Source of the DNA: Hyphomonadaceae bacterium
GTDB lineage: Bacteria > Pseudomonadota > Alphaproteobacteria > Caulobacterales > Aquidulcibacteraceae
Length of the DNA stretch: 36,568 nt
Direction: 5' to 3'
Assembly: GCA_019753105.1 (NCBI GenBank)
Contig: JAIELJ010000019.1
Coordinates: forward strand, 1-36,568
The notes below the pieces were generated by a model. The model worked only from the letters and a program-made list of their open reading frames with translations. It did no database searches and had not been told where the DNA came from. The position numbers and the translations under genes were made by a program. The first letter of the stretch is position 1; every line of letters begins with the position of its first letter. This document shows, piece by piece, positions 24,519 through 32,102 of the stretch.

Positions 24519-24821
24519 ATGAAGACCTGGGTTCTCGCTGGTTTGATCACGGTCGCCGCCACACCGTTCGCGCATGCCGCGGAAACGACGGCGGAGTGCC
24601 AGCTCGACGCAAGCCGCCGCTCCGTCGAGCAGCGCATCGACGCGCCAGTCCAACCCGCCGCGCCGACGAGTGTTGCGCGCCCCGCCATCACCCAGCGCGA
24701 AACTGCGCCGCCACCGCAAGCGTCGGCCGATCAGCCCGTGCGCCAAGCAGCCAATGATAGGCGCCGTGGCGGCAAGCGAATTCCGGACGCTGAGTTGATA
24801 GGCCCACGCGGCGCCCTATAG
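24519..24821 (+). CDS. Small exported Pro/Arg-rich protein
   Basis: 100 residues from ATG 24519, with GGGGAGAGAG as ribosome binding site. The signal peptide (MKTWVLAGLITVAATPFAHA) ends in a good AHA cleavage site. The rest is low-complexity and probably unstructured: QRIDAPVQPAAPTSVARPAI, APPPQASADQPVRQAANDRR, then a basic GGKRIPDAELIGPRGAL. One cysteine lies near the start of the mature chain. No family is recognised. Confidence 0.65.
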   Translation: MKTWVLAGLITVAATPFAHAAETTAECQLDASRRSVEQRIDAPVQPAAPTSVARPAITQRETAPPPQASADQPVRQAANDRRRGGKRIPDAELIGPRGAL

Positions 24822-24871
24822 TCGCGCGCTAACGGCACGCGATCATCGCGCTGCCGAACGGGCTCGTGACC

Positions 24872-26059
24872 ATGAATCTAGATTTCTCGCCGGAAGAGAT
24901 CGCGTTTCGCGAAGAAGTGCGCGCATTCATCGACGCTAATTATCCGAAGCACCTGAAGGGCGTCGGCCTGCGCGAGGATCTGTCGAAAGAAGACTTCCTC
25001 GCCTGGCACAAAATCCTCGGCAAGAAAGGCTGGTCAGCGCCTGCGTGGCCGGTCGAATATGGCGGCACCGGCTGGACGGCGACGCAGCGCTACATCTGGC
25101 TTGAAGAGAACGCGCGCGCTGAGACGATCCCGCCGCTACCGTTCGGCGTCTCGATGGTCGGCCCCGTCATCTACACGTTCGGCACGCCCGAACAAAAGCA
25201 GCGCTACCTGCCCGGCATTCTCTCCGGCGAAGTGTGGTGGTGCCAGGGCTATAGCGAACCGGGCGCGGGCTCGGATCTCGCTTCGCTCAAGACCAAAGCT
25301 GTGCGCGAGGGCGACTATTACATCGTCAATGGCCAGAAGACGTGGACGACACTCGGCCAGCACGCCGATTGGGGCTTCTTCCTCGTCCGCACCGATCCGA
25401 ACGCGAAGCAGCAAGAAGGCATCTCCTTCTTGCTCATCGACATGAAGTCGCCCGGCGTCTCCGTGCGTCCGATCAAGTTGCTCGATGGCGGCTATGAAGT
25501 GAACGATGTCTTCCTTGAAGACGTGAAAGTGCCAGTCGATCAGCGCATCTATGAAGAAAACAAAGGCTGGACCTGCGCCAAGTTCCTGCTCGCGCACGAA
25601 CGCGCGGGCATCGCCGGCGTCGCGCGCTCGAAACGCAATGTGGAACGGCTGAAGACGATCGCGAAGGCCGAGATCGGCGACGACGGCAAGCCGCTGATCG
25701 AGTCGGACGATTTCCAGATGAAGCTGGCGCAGCTTGAGATCGATCTCTCGGCGCTGGAAATGACTGAACTACGCGTGCTGGCGCGCGAGAGCGCCGGCAA
25801 GGGCCCGGGGCCGGAAAGCTCTCTGCTCAAGATCAAAGGCACAGAGATTCAGCAGCGCCTGACTGAACTCACGCTCGAAGCCATCGGCAATTACGCGCAA
25901 CCCTACACGCGCGAGCTTGGCGGCAACGAGTTTGCTGTTGGTCCGGAATATTCGCGCGCGCCGGGGCCGATCTATTTCAACTGGCGCAAAGCCTCGATCT
26001 ACGGCGGCTCCAACGAAATCCAACGCAACATCATCGCGAAGATGGTGTTGGGACTCTAA
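24872..26059 (+). CDS. Acyl-CoA dehydrogenase, PimC-like large subunit
   Basis: 395 residues. MNLDFSPEEIAFREEVRAFI, PAWPVEYGGTGWTATQRYIW, GVSMVGPVIYTFGTPEQKQR and WWCQGYSEPGAGSDLASLKT closely follow the large subunit of pimeloyl-CoA dehydrogenase (PimC) and relatives. The usual C-terminal catalytic Glu position (Tyr-Glu-Gly-Thr) reads IYGGSNEIQRNII here, with Gly in its place, a feature shared with heteromeric members. It probably pairs with the product of the next gene, 39 bases downstream, and acts on dicarboxyl- or medium-chain acyl-CoA. ATG 24872 is preferred to GTG 24866. Confidence 0.92.
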   Translation: MNLDFSPEEIAFREEVRAFIDANYPKHLKGVGLREDLSKEDFLAWHKILGKKGWSAPAWPVEYGGTGWTATQRYIWLEENARAETIPPLPFGVSMVGPVIYTFGTPEQKQRYLPGILSGEVWWCQGYSEPGAGSDLASLKTKAVREGDYYIVNGQKTWTTLGQHADWGFFLVRTDPNAKQQEGISFLLIDMKSPGVSVRPIKLLDGGYEVNDVFLEDVKVPVDQRIYEENKGWTCAKFLLAHERAGIAGVARSKRNVERLKTIAKAEIGDDGKPLIESDDFQMKLAQLEIDLSALEMTELRVLARESAGKGPGPESSLLKIKGTEIQQRLTELTLEAIGNYAQPYTRELGGNEFAVGPEYSRAPGPIYFNWRKASIYGGSNEIQRNIIAKMVLGL

Positions 26060-26098
26060 GCGCCAGCGCCAATAAGAAAGACATCAGGAAACGCTTCG

Positions 26099-27241
26099 AT
26101 GAACTTCGATTACACAGACGAACAAAACATGCTTCGCGACTCGATCGCGAAGTGGGCGCAAGGGCAGTACGATTTCGATAAGCGCCGCGAAGCGCTGAAG
26201 AGCGACGACGCCTGGAAGAAGAATTGGGCGACGTTCGCGGAGCTTGGCCTGCTCGCGGCGCCGCTGCCGGAAGATTTCGGCGGCTTGGGCGGCGGGCCTA
26301 TCGACGTCGGCGTCGTCATGGAAGAATTCGGCAAGGCGCTGGTGGTTGAGCCTTATGTCGCCACCGTCGTCATCGGCGCGGGTGCGTTGCGCGAAGCGGG
26401 TTCTGCCGCGCAGAAGGATGAACATCTGACCGCAATCGCCGGCGGCGAGCGCGTCATCGCCTTCGCGCAAGCCGAGCCGAAGAGCCGCTGGGCGCTCAAC
26501 GATGTGAGCACCACCGCGAAGAAGGATGGCGCGGGCTATGTGCTGAGCGGGCAGAAGGCGGTCGTCTTCGGCGGCCCGCAAGCGGACACCCTGCTCGTCA
26601 GCGCGCGCACAGGCGGCGGCCAGCGCGATGCTAAGGGCATCTCACTTTTCCTCGTCCCGAAGAACGCCAAGGGCGTCACCACGCGCGACTATCCGACGAT
26701 GGACGGCACACGCGCTTCGGAAGTGTATTTCGAGAATGTCAGCGTCGGCGCCGATGCCCTCGTTGGCGCCGCCGATGGCGCGCTGCCGCTGATCGAGAAG
26801 CTCGTTGACGAAGCCAACACAGCACACTGCCATGAAGCCGTCGGCTGCTTGCGCATGATGACGGATCTGACCCGCGAATACGCCAAGACGCGCAAGCAAT
26901 TCGGCCGCGCCATCGCTGAGTTCCAAGTGCTTCAGCACCGCATGGTCGACATGTTCATGGCGACCGAAGAAAGCGTCTCGATCGCACTTCTGGCCACGCT
27001 GAAACTCGATGCGAGCGATGCCGAGCGCGCGAAAGCAGTGGCGGCGGCGAAAGTCTCGATCGGCCGCGCCGGTCGCTTTGTTGGCCAGGCTGCGGTGCAG
27101 ACGCATGGCGGCATGGGCGTCACCGAAGAAATGCGCGTCGGCCACTATTTCAAGCGCGTCACCATGCTGGATTCGACCTACGGCAATGTCGACTATCACC
27201 TGAAGCGCTACGCCGCGCTGACGGCGAAGGCGGCGGCCTAG
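26099..27241 (+). CDS. Acyl-CoA dehydrogenase, PimD-like small subunit
   Basis: 380 residues. MNFDYTDEQNMLRDSIAKWA, PLPEDFGGLGGGPIDVGVVM, IAFAQAEPKSRWAL, TRKQFGRAIAEFQVLQHRMV and THGGMGVTEEMRVGHYFKR identify the small subunit of PimCD-type acyl-CoA dehydrogenases. The normal FAD-site TEP is degenerate (AEPKSR), and the C-terminal catalytic segment is replaced by LDSTYGNVDYHLKRYAAL, so this subunit alone may be inactive. With the upstream gene it should form a heteromeric FAD enzyme in the cytoplasm. Confidence 0.92.
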   Translation: MNFDYTDEQNMLRDSIAKWAQGQYDFDKRREALKSDDAWKKNWATFAELGLLAAPLPEDFGGLGGGPIDVGVVMEEFGKALVVEPYVATVVIGAGALREAGSAAQKDEHLTAIAGGERVIAFAQAEPKSRWALNDVSTTAKKDGAGYVLSGQKAVVFGGPQADTLLVSARTGGGQRDAKGISLFLVPKNAKGVTTRDYPTMDGTRASEVYFENVSVGADALVGAADGALPLIEKLVDEANTAHCHEAVGCLRMMTDLTREYAKTRKQFGRAIAEFQVLQHRMVDMFMATEESVSIALLATLKLDASDAERAKAVAAAKVSIGRAGRFVGQAAVQTHGGMGVTEEMRVGHYFKRVTMLDSTYGNVDYHLKRYAALTAKAAA

Positions 27242-27316
27242 AGGGAACCGCTCTCACCCAAGTGATTGTGCTTGAATATAGCGCGCGTCTCGCGATGCTC
27301 GCGCCGGAGGCCAAGC

Positions 27317-28054
27317 ATGGCGGTTGAGACGCATGGCAAGCCGGCCGCGCCGCACAGCCCCGGCATGCCGAAGCTGGTAAAGCCGTACATCTACATCACC
27401 GCCTATTATTTGGCGGTGACGGCGGCCGTCGCGCTCGGACTCTGGTTTAATGCCGGCCTGCTCGCGTTCTTGCCGATCGGCGGCGCGGCGGATTTCGGCA
27501 CCGTGGGCCAATCGGCGTTTGAACCGGTGGCCGTCGGCGATGAAGCGGCGCGCGAGACGTTGATCGCCGGCGTAAAGCTCGCGCTTTCGATCCTGGGCGC
27601 ATTCCTGCTGATGCTGCCTGTGACCTGGATCTGCATGGGCGCGCGCCGGCGTAAGGACGTCACGCAATCCTTCATCCAAACCATTCTCGTGTTGCCGATG
27701 GTGATCACCGGCCTCGTACACGTCGTGCACAACAGTCTGGCGCTTGCGTTCTCATTGGCCGGCATCGTCGCGGGCGTTCGCTTCCGCCACACGCTGAAGG
27801 ATAGCGCCGAGACCACTTATCTCTTCACCGCCATCGCCGTCGGCATTTCCTGCGGCATCAATGCGGTTGAGGTCGCGGCGATTATCTCGATCTTCTTCAA
27901 TTACACAGTGCTTGGCCTCTGGGCGACCGAGTACGGCGCGGACTCCACCGGCAAGCAGAGCTTCTCGCGCGAATGGATGGCGAAAGAAGAGCCTTCGAAA
28001 AAGGATCAAGATGACGATCGACGCCGCCGCCAAGACGATGACGACGACGATTAA
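27317..28054 (+). CDS. DUF4956 membrane protein
   Basis: 245 residues from ATG 27317, with GGAGG eight bases upstream. Four to five hydrophobic segments are visible: YIYITAYYLAVTAAVALGLW, LALSILGAFLLMLPVTWICM, FIQTILVLPMVITGLVH, HNSLALAFSLAGIVAGV and YLFTAIAVGISCGINAVEVA. The block AGIVAGVRFRHTLKDSAETT is the DUF4956 signature. In other bacteria DUF4956 genes often lie beside VTC-type polyphosphate polymerases and CotH-like kinases (recalled, not checked). The C-terminus is a highly charged tail ending in six Asp. Its last 44 bases overlap the next gene in another frame. Confidence 0.85.
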   Translation: MAVETHGKPAAPHSPGMPKLVKPYIYITAYYLAVTAAVALGLWFNAGLLAFLPIGGAADFGTVGQSAFEPVAVGDEAARETLIAGVKLALSILGAFLLMLPVTWICMGARRRKDVTQSFIQTILVLPMVITGLVHVVHNSLALAFSLAGIVAGVRFRHTLKDSAETTYLFTAIAVGISCGINAVEVAAIISIFFNYTVLGLWATEYGADSTGKQSFSREWMAKEEPSKKDQDDDRRRRQDDDDDD

Positions 28055-28886
28055 GAGCGCGGCCTTCGCCGTGATATTGCTCGGCGCTTGCGGCGAGCCG
28101 GCGCCAGATCAGAGCGAGCCCTTGGCCCCTATTCCAAACTCGATCTTCGCGACGGAAGCGTCGCGGCAATGGCGCTTGCCGCTCGAGATTTTGGAAATCT
28201 CCGGCATGGCCGTCAGCCCCGACGGACGCTTATTCGCGCACGATGACGAGCGCGCGGTGATTTATGAGATCAACGCCGAGGACGGCGCGTTCGTGAACCG
28301 GTTCGCGCTTGGCGCGCCTCTGACGGGCGACTTTGAAGGCCTCGCAATCGACAATGATGGCGTCTTCTGGATGATCACGAGCGAAGGCCAAGTCTTGCGC
28401 TTCACCGAAGGCGAGGACGGGAGGCGCGTCCAGTATGAGACCCTGGACACAGGGTTACGACGCACGTGCGAGATCGAGGGGCTCGCCTTTCTGGCGGCGG
28501 CTGACAGCCTCATTATCGCCTGCAAGGAAAATCACGCTCGCGACATGCGCGACACGATCGCCCTCTATCAATGGCGCCCCGGCGGCGAAGCAACGCTCTG
28601 GCGGACATTTGCGCTTGAGGACGTGCAGGCGATAATTGGCGTTGAGCACTTTCGGCCCTCTTCGATCGAGTTTGACCCGCGAAGCGGACGTACCATCCTG
28701 CTTTCCGCGAGCGACCCGGCTCTGATCGAGTTGGAAGGCGAGCGTGTCGTTGCGGCGCGGCGCCTCGGGCGCATACACACGCAAGCCGAAGGCGCGGCGA
28801 TTATGCCGGATGGGTCGCTGGTGATCTCCGACGAAGGCAGCGATACTCGCGCTCTGCTCTCGGTTTATGATCGGGTTTCTCAATGA
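28011..28886 (+). CDS. SdiA-regulated-like beta-propeller lipoprotein
   Basis: 291 residues from ATG 28011, with AAGGA five bases upstream. A second in-frame ATG (28038) is possible. The hydrophobic SAAFAVILLGAC ends in a lipobox (LGAC). The mature protein contains LEILEISGMAVSPDGRLFAH, GDFEGLAIDNDGVFWMITSE, CEIEGLAFLAAADSLIIACK and QAEGAAIMPDGSLVISDEGS. These repeats of E-G-L/A-I-x-x-D-G are typical of SdiA-regulated (PF06977) and phytase-like propellers. It probably sits at the outer membrane or in the periplasm; its ligand is unknown. It overlaps the upstream gene and shares ATGA with the downstream gene. Confidence 0.82.
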   Translation: MTIDAAAKTMTTTIKSAAFAVILLGACGEPAPDQSEPLAPIPNSIFATEASRQWRLPLEILEISGMAVSPDGRLFAHDDERAVIYEINAEDGAFVNRFALGAPLTGDFEGLAIDNDGVFWMITSEGQVLRFTEGEDGRRVQYETLDTGLRRTCEIEGLAFLAAADSLIIACKENHARDMRDTIALYQWRPGGEATLWRTFALEDVQAIIGVEHFRPSSIEFDPRSGRTILLSASDPALIELEGERVVAARRLGRIHTQAEGAAIMPDGSLVISDEGSDTRALLSVYDRVSQ

Positions 28887-30103
28887 TGCTCCAACGCTTC
28901 TTCGCCGCCGCGCTTACCTTGTTCGCCGTCGCCTGCGCCTCAGCGCCAGCGCCTGCGGAAGCACAACAGACGCAATCATCCTACAGCGGCGTTGAACGCA
29001 TCGTCGTCATCGGCGACCTCGAAGGCGCTTACGAGAAGTATCTCGAAATGCTCCGCACGGCGCAGCTCGTCGATGCGGACGGCGATTGGATCGGTGGTGA
29101 AGCGCATCTGGTTCAGCTCGGCGACGTGCCGGATCGCGGGCCCAACAGCCGTGCGATCATTCTGCATCTGGCGCAGATCGAACGTCAGGCGCGCCGCGCC
29201 GGCGGGCGCGTGCATGCCCTGATCGGCAATCATGAAGCGATGAATGTCGAGGGCGATCTGCGCTATGTGCACCCCGGCGAATACGAAGTGTTCGTCACGC
29301 GCAATTCGCGGCGTGAGCAAGACGCCTATTTCGATCGCTACGTCGCAGCGCTTCGGCGGTCACCGCCAGAAGGCGGCATGCCGGTGATCGACGCGGCGTT
29401 TCGTGCGCAATGGAATACCGAGCATCCACTTGGCTTCGTCGAGCATCGCCGCGCCTGGGCGCCGGACGGTGAACTGGGGCGCCTTGTCGCCGGGCACAAC
29501 GCGGTCGTGCGCATCAACGACATTCTCTTCATGCATGGCGGCCTTGGGCCCTCGTTCGCGGCCGTTGAGGCTGACACGATGAACGACGCCATCCGGCGCG
29601 CATTACGCGGGCGCCCGGCGCCGGCCTATCCGGACATCATAACCAATCAGGAGGGCCCGCTCTGGTATCGCGGCCTCTCAGTGAATCCCGAGGATGCCGA
29701 GCGTCCAAACCTTGAAAACGTGCTGCGCTTTCATGGCGTGAACCGCGTCATCGTCGGCCACACCAAGCGCGCATCCACCGTGATCTCGCGCTTCGATGGC
29801 CGCGTAATCATCGCCGATATTGCAGTGCCCAGTGGCTACACGGATCCGCACGCATTTCTGATCATCGAAAGCGGCCAGTACTTCACCGTGCATCGCGGCC
29901 AGCGCGTGCCGCTGACTGCGAGCGATGCTGCGCAGGCTTGCAACTACATCACGGCGATCGCGGCCATTGACGGTAATGCCGGGCCGAACGCCAGGTTAGC
30001 GCAGCGCTGCGCAACACCCGTGGAAACCACGGATCAGCCAGCCGAACCACAGGAAGAGCCGGCGGCACAACCGGCCGAGCCGCAAGAAGAACCGGCGAAC
30101 TAG
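28883..30103 (+). CDS. Exported Shewanella-like-type metallophosphoesterase
   Basis: 406 residues. MLQRFFAAALTLFAVACASA is a signal peptide with a possible lipobox (AVAC). The calcineurin-like blocks are GDLEGAYEKYLEML (D45), LVQLGDVPDRGPNSRAIILH (D81), LIGNHEAMNVEGD (N116, H117), and later AGHNAVVRINDILFMHGGLG and VIVGHTKRAS. The first block has Glu in place of the usual His (GDLE rather than GDxH). It is probably a periplasmic phosphoprotein or phospho-metabolite phosphatase. The C-terminus is a Pro/Glu tail with two copies of QPAEPQEEPA. The start overlaps the propeller gene stop (ATGA), and the stop lies in CTAG shared with the next convergent gene. Confidence 0.88.
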   Translation: MMLQRFFAAALTLFAVACASAPAPAEAQQTQSSYSGVERIVVIGDLEGAYEKYLEMLRTAQLVDADGDWIGGEAHLVQLGDVPDRGPNSRAIILHLAQIERQARRAGGRVHALIGNHEAMNVEGDLRYVHPGEYEVFVTRNSRREQDAYFDRYVAALRRSPPEGGMPVIDAAFRAQWNTEHPLGFVEHRRAWAPDGELGRLVAGHNAVVRINDILFMHGGLGPSFAAVEADTMNDAIRRALRGRPAPAYPDIITNQEGPLWYRGLSVNPEDAERPNLENVLRFHGVNRVIVGHTKRASTVISRFDGRVIIADIAVPSGYTDPHAFLIIESGQYFTVHRGQRVPLTASDAAQACNYITAIAAIDGNAGPNARLAQRCATPVETTDQPAEPQEEPAAQPAEPQEEPAN

Positions 30104-31155
30104 CCGCGGCAGCGGCCGATGATCTGACGCTGAACCTGCGCCGGGTCGGCGATGATCTCGTAGAATTCGTCGATATAACGCTGCGTGCTTTGGCGGCGGC
30201 TATCATTGAGGCGCGGGTCAGCGGCGATCAGCGCATTGATGGCGTCGCGGCGCGATTGGAAGGTCGCAATCGCTGCCGGGACTTGCTCGTTGAAACGGCA
30301 GAGACCGCGATAATAACGCTGGCGCACGCTGCGCAAGCCGAACTGCTCGGGCGGCACGGCATAAGGCGCGTTGACCAGGCCCGAAGAGTCAAAGTCGTAG
30401 GGCGCTGGAATGATGCGCTCGCGCGACTCCGCGCTCGTCGCCAGCAGCCGCGTATTGTGGCAGCACGCGCGCTCGCCATGCGCCTGCACCATGTCCCAAT
30501 CCAGATTGCCGATCATGAACTGGAAGAGCGCGTACTGGGTCGCAGCGGCTGGATCGAGTTGAGCAAAGCGGACTTCGCCGGCCGCGACATCGAGCGCCAC
30601 GCGGCGTTCGTTACGGCGCGCTAGATCGCTTTCGTGCTCGAGGAGAAAATTCCATTGCCGCTCCTCAGCGCGTCGGCCATCGGAGTCGCGGAAGGTGACG
30701 TTGATGGGCCGCACACGGAAGCTGTACGGCGTGATCTCGTTATAAATCCTGTAAGCCAGATATTCGAGCGCGATCATTTGCTCGTACTGGCTGCCACTAC
30801 GACATTGCGTAACGAGCTTGAGCTGGTTCTGGCCTCGCATGGCGGTGCCACGCACCGCCTGCCCTTCGAAATTCAGCCGCAGTGGCGGAAAGGTGCAGAT
30901 GCCAAGCGTCCGACGCGATACGCCGCGGGCGGAGAGTTCAATGTTGAGAACAAGCGGCGCGCCAGCGCTCGTCAGCGTGAACGTCGCGGGATGAGCGTCG
31001 GTGTTGCGCGCAGCTTGGCGGATGATGGTGTTGAGCGGGCCTTCGATGACCGCCTCGGCATCCGTGTTCTCGGAAAAGAGCGGCGTCTGAGCTGTGGCGG
31101 GCGCTGCAGCGAGGAGCGTTACGGCGGCGAAGCCTGCCAGAAGAAGCCTTTTCAT
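30100..31155 (-). CDS. Exported protein of unknown function with kinase-like YDFD motif
   Basis: 351 residues from ATG 31155. A signal peptide (MKRLLLAGFAAVTLLAAAPA) leads to a mature domain. IELSARGVSRRTLGICTFPP and LKLVTQCRSG come first, then LAYRIYNEITPYSFRVRPIN, FMIGNLDWDMVQAHGERACC, HNTRLL and IIPAPYDFDSSGLVNAPYA. The last two parts recall the metal-binding DFD region and N-containing helix of atypical kinases such as CotH and HipA. Similarity is by motif only, and no glycine loop or named domain is recognised. Four or more cysteines could form disulfides. Convergent with the phosphoesterase, with CTAG as shared stop. Confidence 0.72.
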   Translation of the reverse strand: MKRLLLAGFAAVTLLAAAPATAQTPLFSENTDAEAVIEGPLNTIIRQAARNTDAHPATFTLTSAGAPLVLNIELSARGVSRRTLGICTFPPLRLNFEGQAVRGTAMRGQNQLKLVTQCRSGSQYEQMIALEYLAYRIYNEITPYSFRVRPINVTFRDSDGRRAEERQWNFLLEHESDLARRNERRVALDVAAGEVRFAQLDPAAATQYALFQFMIGNLDWDMVQAHGERACCHNTRLLATSAESRERIIPAPYDFDSSGLVNAPYAVPPEQFGLRSVRQRYYRGLCRFNEQVPAAIATFQSRRDAINALIAADPRLNDSRRQSTQRYIDEFYEIIADPAQVQRQIIGRCRG

Positions 31156-31205
31156 CCCCGATCCCCCGATCATTGGTCTTGTTGGGGTGTGAGTATGTCG
31201 AAGGC

Positions 31206-31316
31206 TTAGACGGACTGGAAGCCAGAGATCGCCAGCGCCAGCGGCAAAACCATGCCAGCGCCGATGCAGAGCGCGAAAACGGCCAGGGATTGGGCGGATT
31301 GGATCAGGTTCGTCAC
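31206..31316 (-). CDS. Small (36-residue) single-pass membrane protein
   Basis: Too short for usual gene callers. The reverse strand reads GTG 31316 with a strong GAGGAG site (31330-31325) eight bases before it, and stops at TAA 31206. The peptide begins MTNLIQSAQSLAVF, then has one hydrophobic segment of about 20 residues (ALCIGAGMVLPLALAISGF) and ends SV. Third codon positions are G/C-rich like the neighbours. It sits 50 bases upstream of the exported-protein gene, possibly in the same transcript. Function unknown; a regulatory membrane peptide is one option. Confidence 0.6.
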   Translation of the reverse strand: MTNLIQSAQSLAVFALCIGAGMVLPLALAISGFQSV

Positions 31317-31412
31317 AGTCTTGGCTCCTCTGGCCGCGCGGGTTTCCGTCTGGCCATGAGGAGAAGGTACGCCGGGGGTGGCTTAGCCGCTGTGGCCTAG
31401 GTCACGGTCGGG

Positions 31413-32102
31413 TCACACCCGCCCCATCACCGGCACGAGTGCGCCAGTGATCGCGCTGGCTTCGCCTGACGCCAAGAAGAGCATGACTTGCGCGAGCTCT
31501 GACGGTTGGACCCACTTCGATGGATCGGCGTCGGGCATGTCGGCGCGGTTTGTCTTGGTGTCGAGGATCGAGGGCAGAACGGCGTTGACGCGCACGCGGC
31601 CTTTCAGCTCTTCGGCCAAGCTCTCGGTGAATTTCATCACGCCCTGCTTCGAGGCCGCATAAGCGCCCATGCCGGCGGCGGACTTGATGGCGCCCGCAGC
31701 GCCAACATTCACGATCGCGCCTTGCGCATCCATCAGATGCGGCAACGCTGCTTTCGTAGCCACAAGCGCAGTGCGGAGATTGAGCGCGAACATGCGCTCC
31801 CAAGTTTCGATCGCGCCTGTGTCCGCGAAGGACTCCCAGGCGAAACCGCCGGCGATGTTCAAAAGCGCATCTATCGCACCCGTTTGCGCGCGCACGGCAC
31901 TCATGGCGCGCGTGGCGGCGGCGGCGTCCGACAGATCGACTGCGATCGAGAGCGCGGGTTCGGTGATGGATTGTGCTGCTGTCTTCACATCGAGCATCGC
32001 AACGCGCGCGCCTTGGGCGCTGGCAAGTTCCGCAGCGGCGCGGCCGAGCACGCCGAAAGCGCCGGTGATGACGATGGTCTTGTCGCGCAGGCCGTAATCC
32101 AT
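31413..32102 (-). CDS. SDR oxidoreductase lacking the catalytic serine
   Basis: 229 residues. The NAD(P)-binding TGAFGVLGRAAAELASAQGA (13-32) and AMLDVKT, NIAGG (82-86) and YAASKQG (Y148, K152) show the classical SDR fold. The Ser normally thirteen residues before the Tyr is Ala (IVNVGAAGAIKSAAGMGAY, A135), so the usual Ser-Tyr-Lys triad is incomplete. NAD(P)-dependent oxidoreduction is likely but the substrate is unknown. The ATG at 32102 directly follows a perfect 6-bp hairpin (CCCGCT/AGCGGG in 32103-32119) that includes the ribosome binding region. Confidence 0.88.
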   Translation of the reverse strand: MDYGLRDKTIVITGAFGVLGRAAAELASAQGARVAMLDVKTAAQSITEPALSIAVDLSDAAAATRAMSAVRAQTGAIDALLNIAGGFAWESFADTGAIETWERMFALNLRTALVATKAALPHLMDAQGAIVNVGAAGAIKSAAGMGAYAASKQGVMKFTESLAEELKGRVRVNAVLPSILDTKTNRADMPDADPSKWVQPSELAQVMLFLASGEASAITGALVPVMGRV

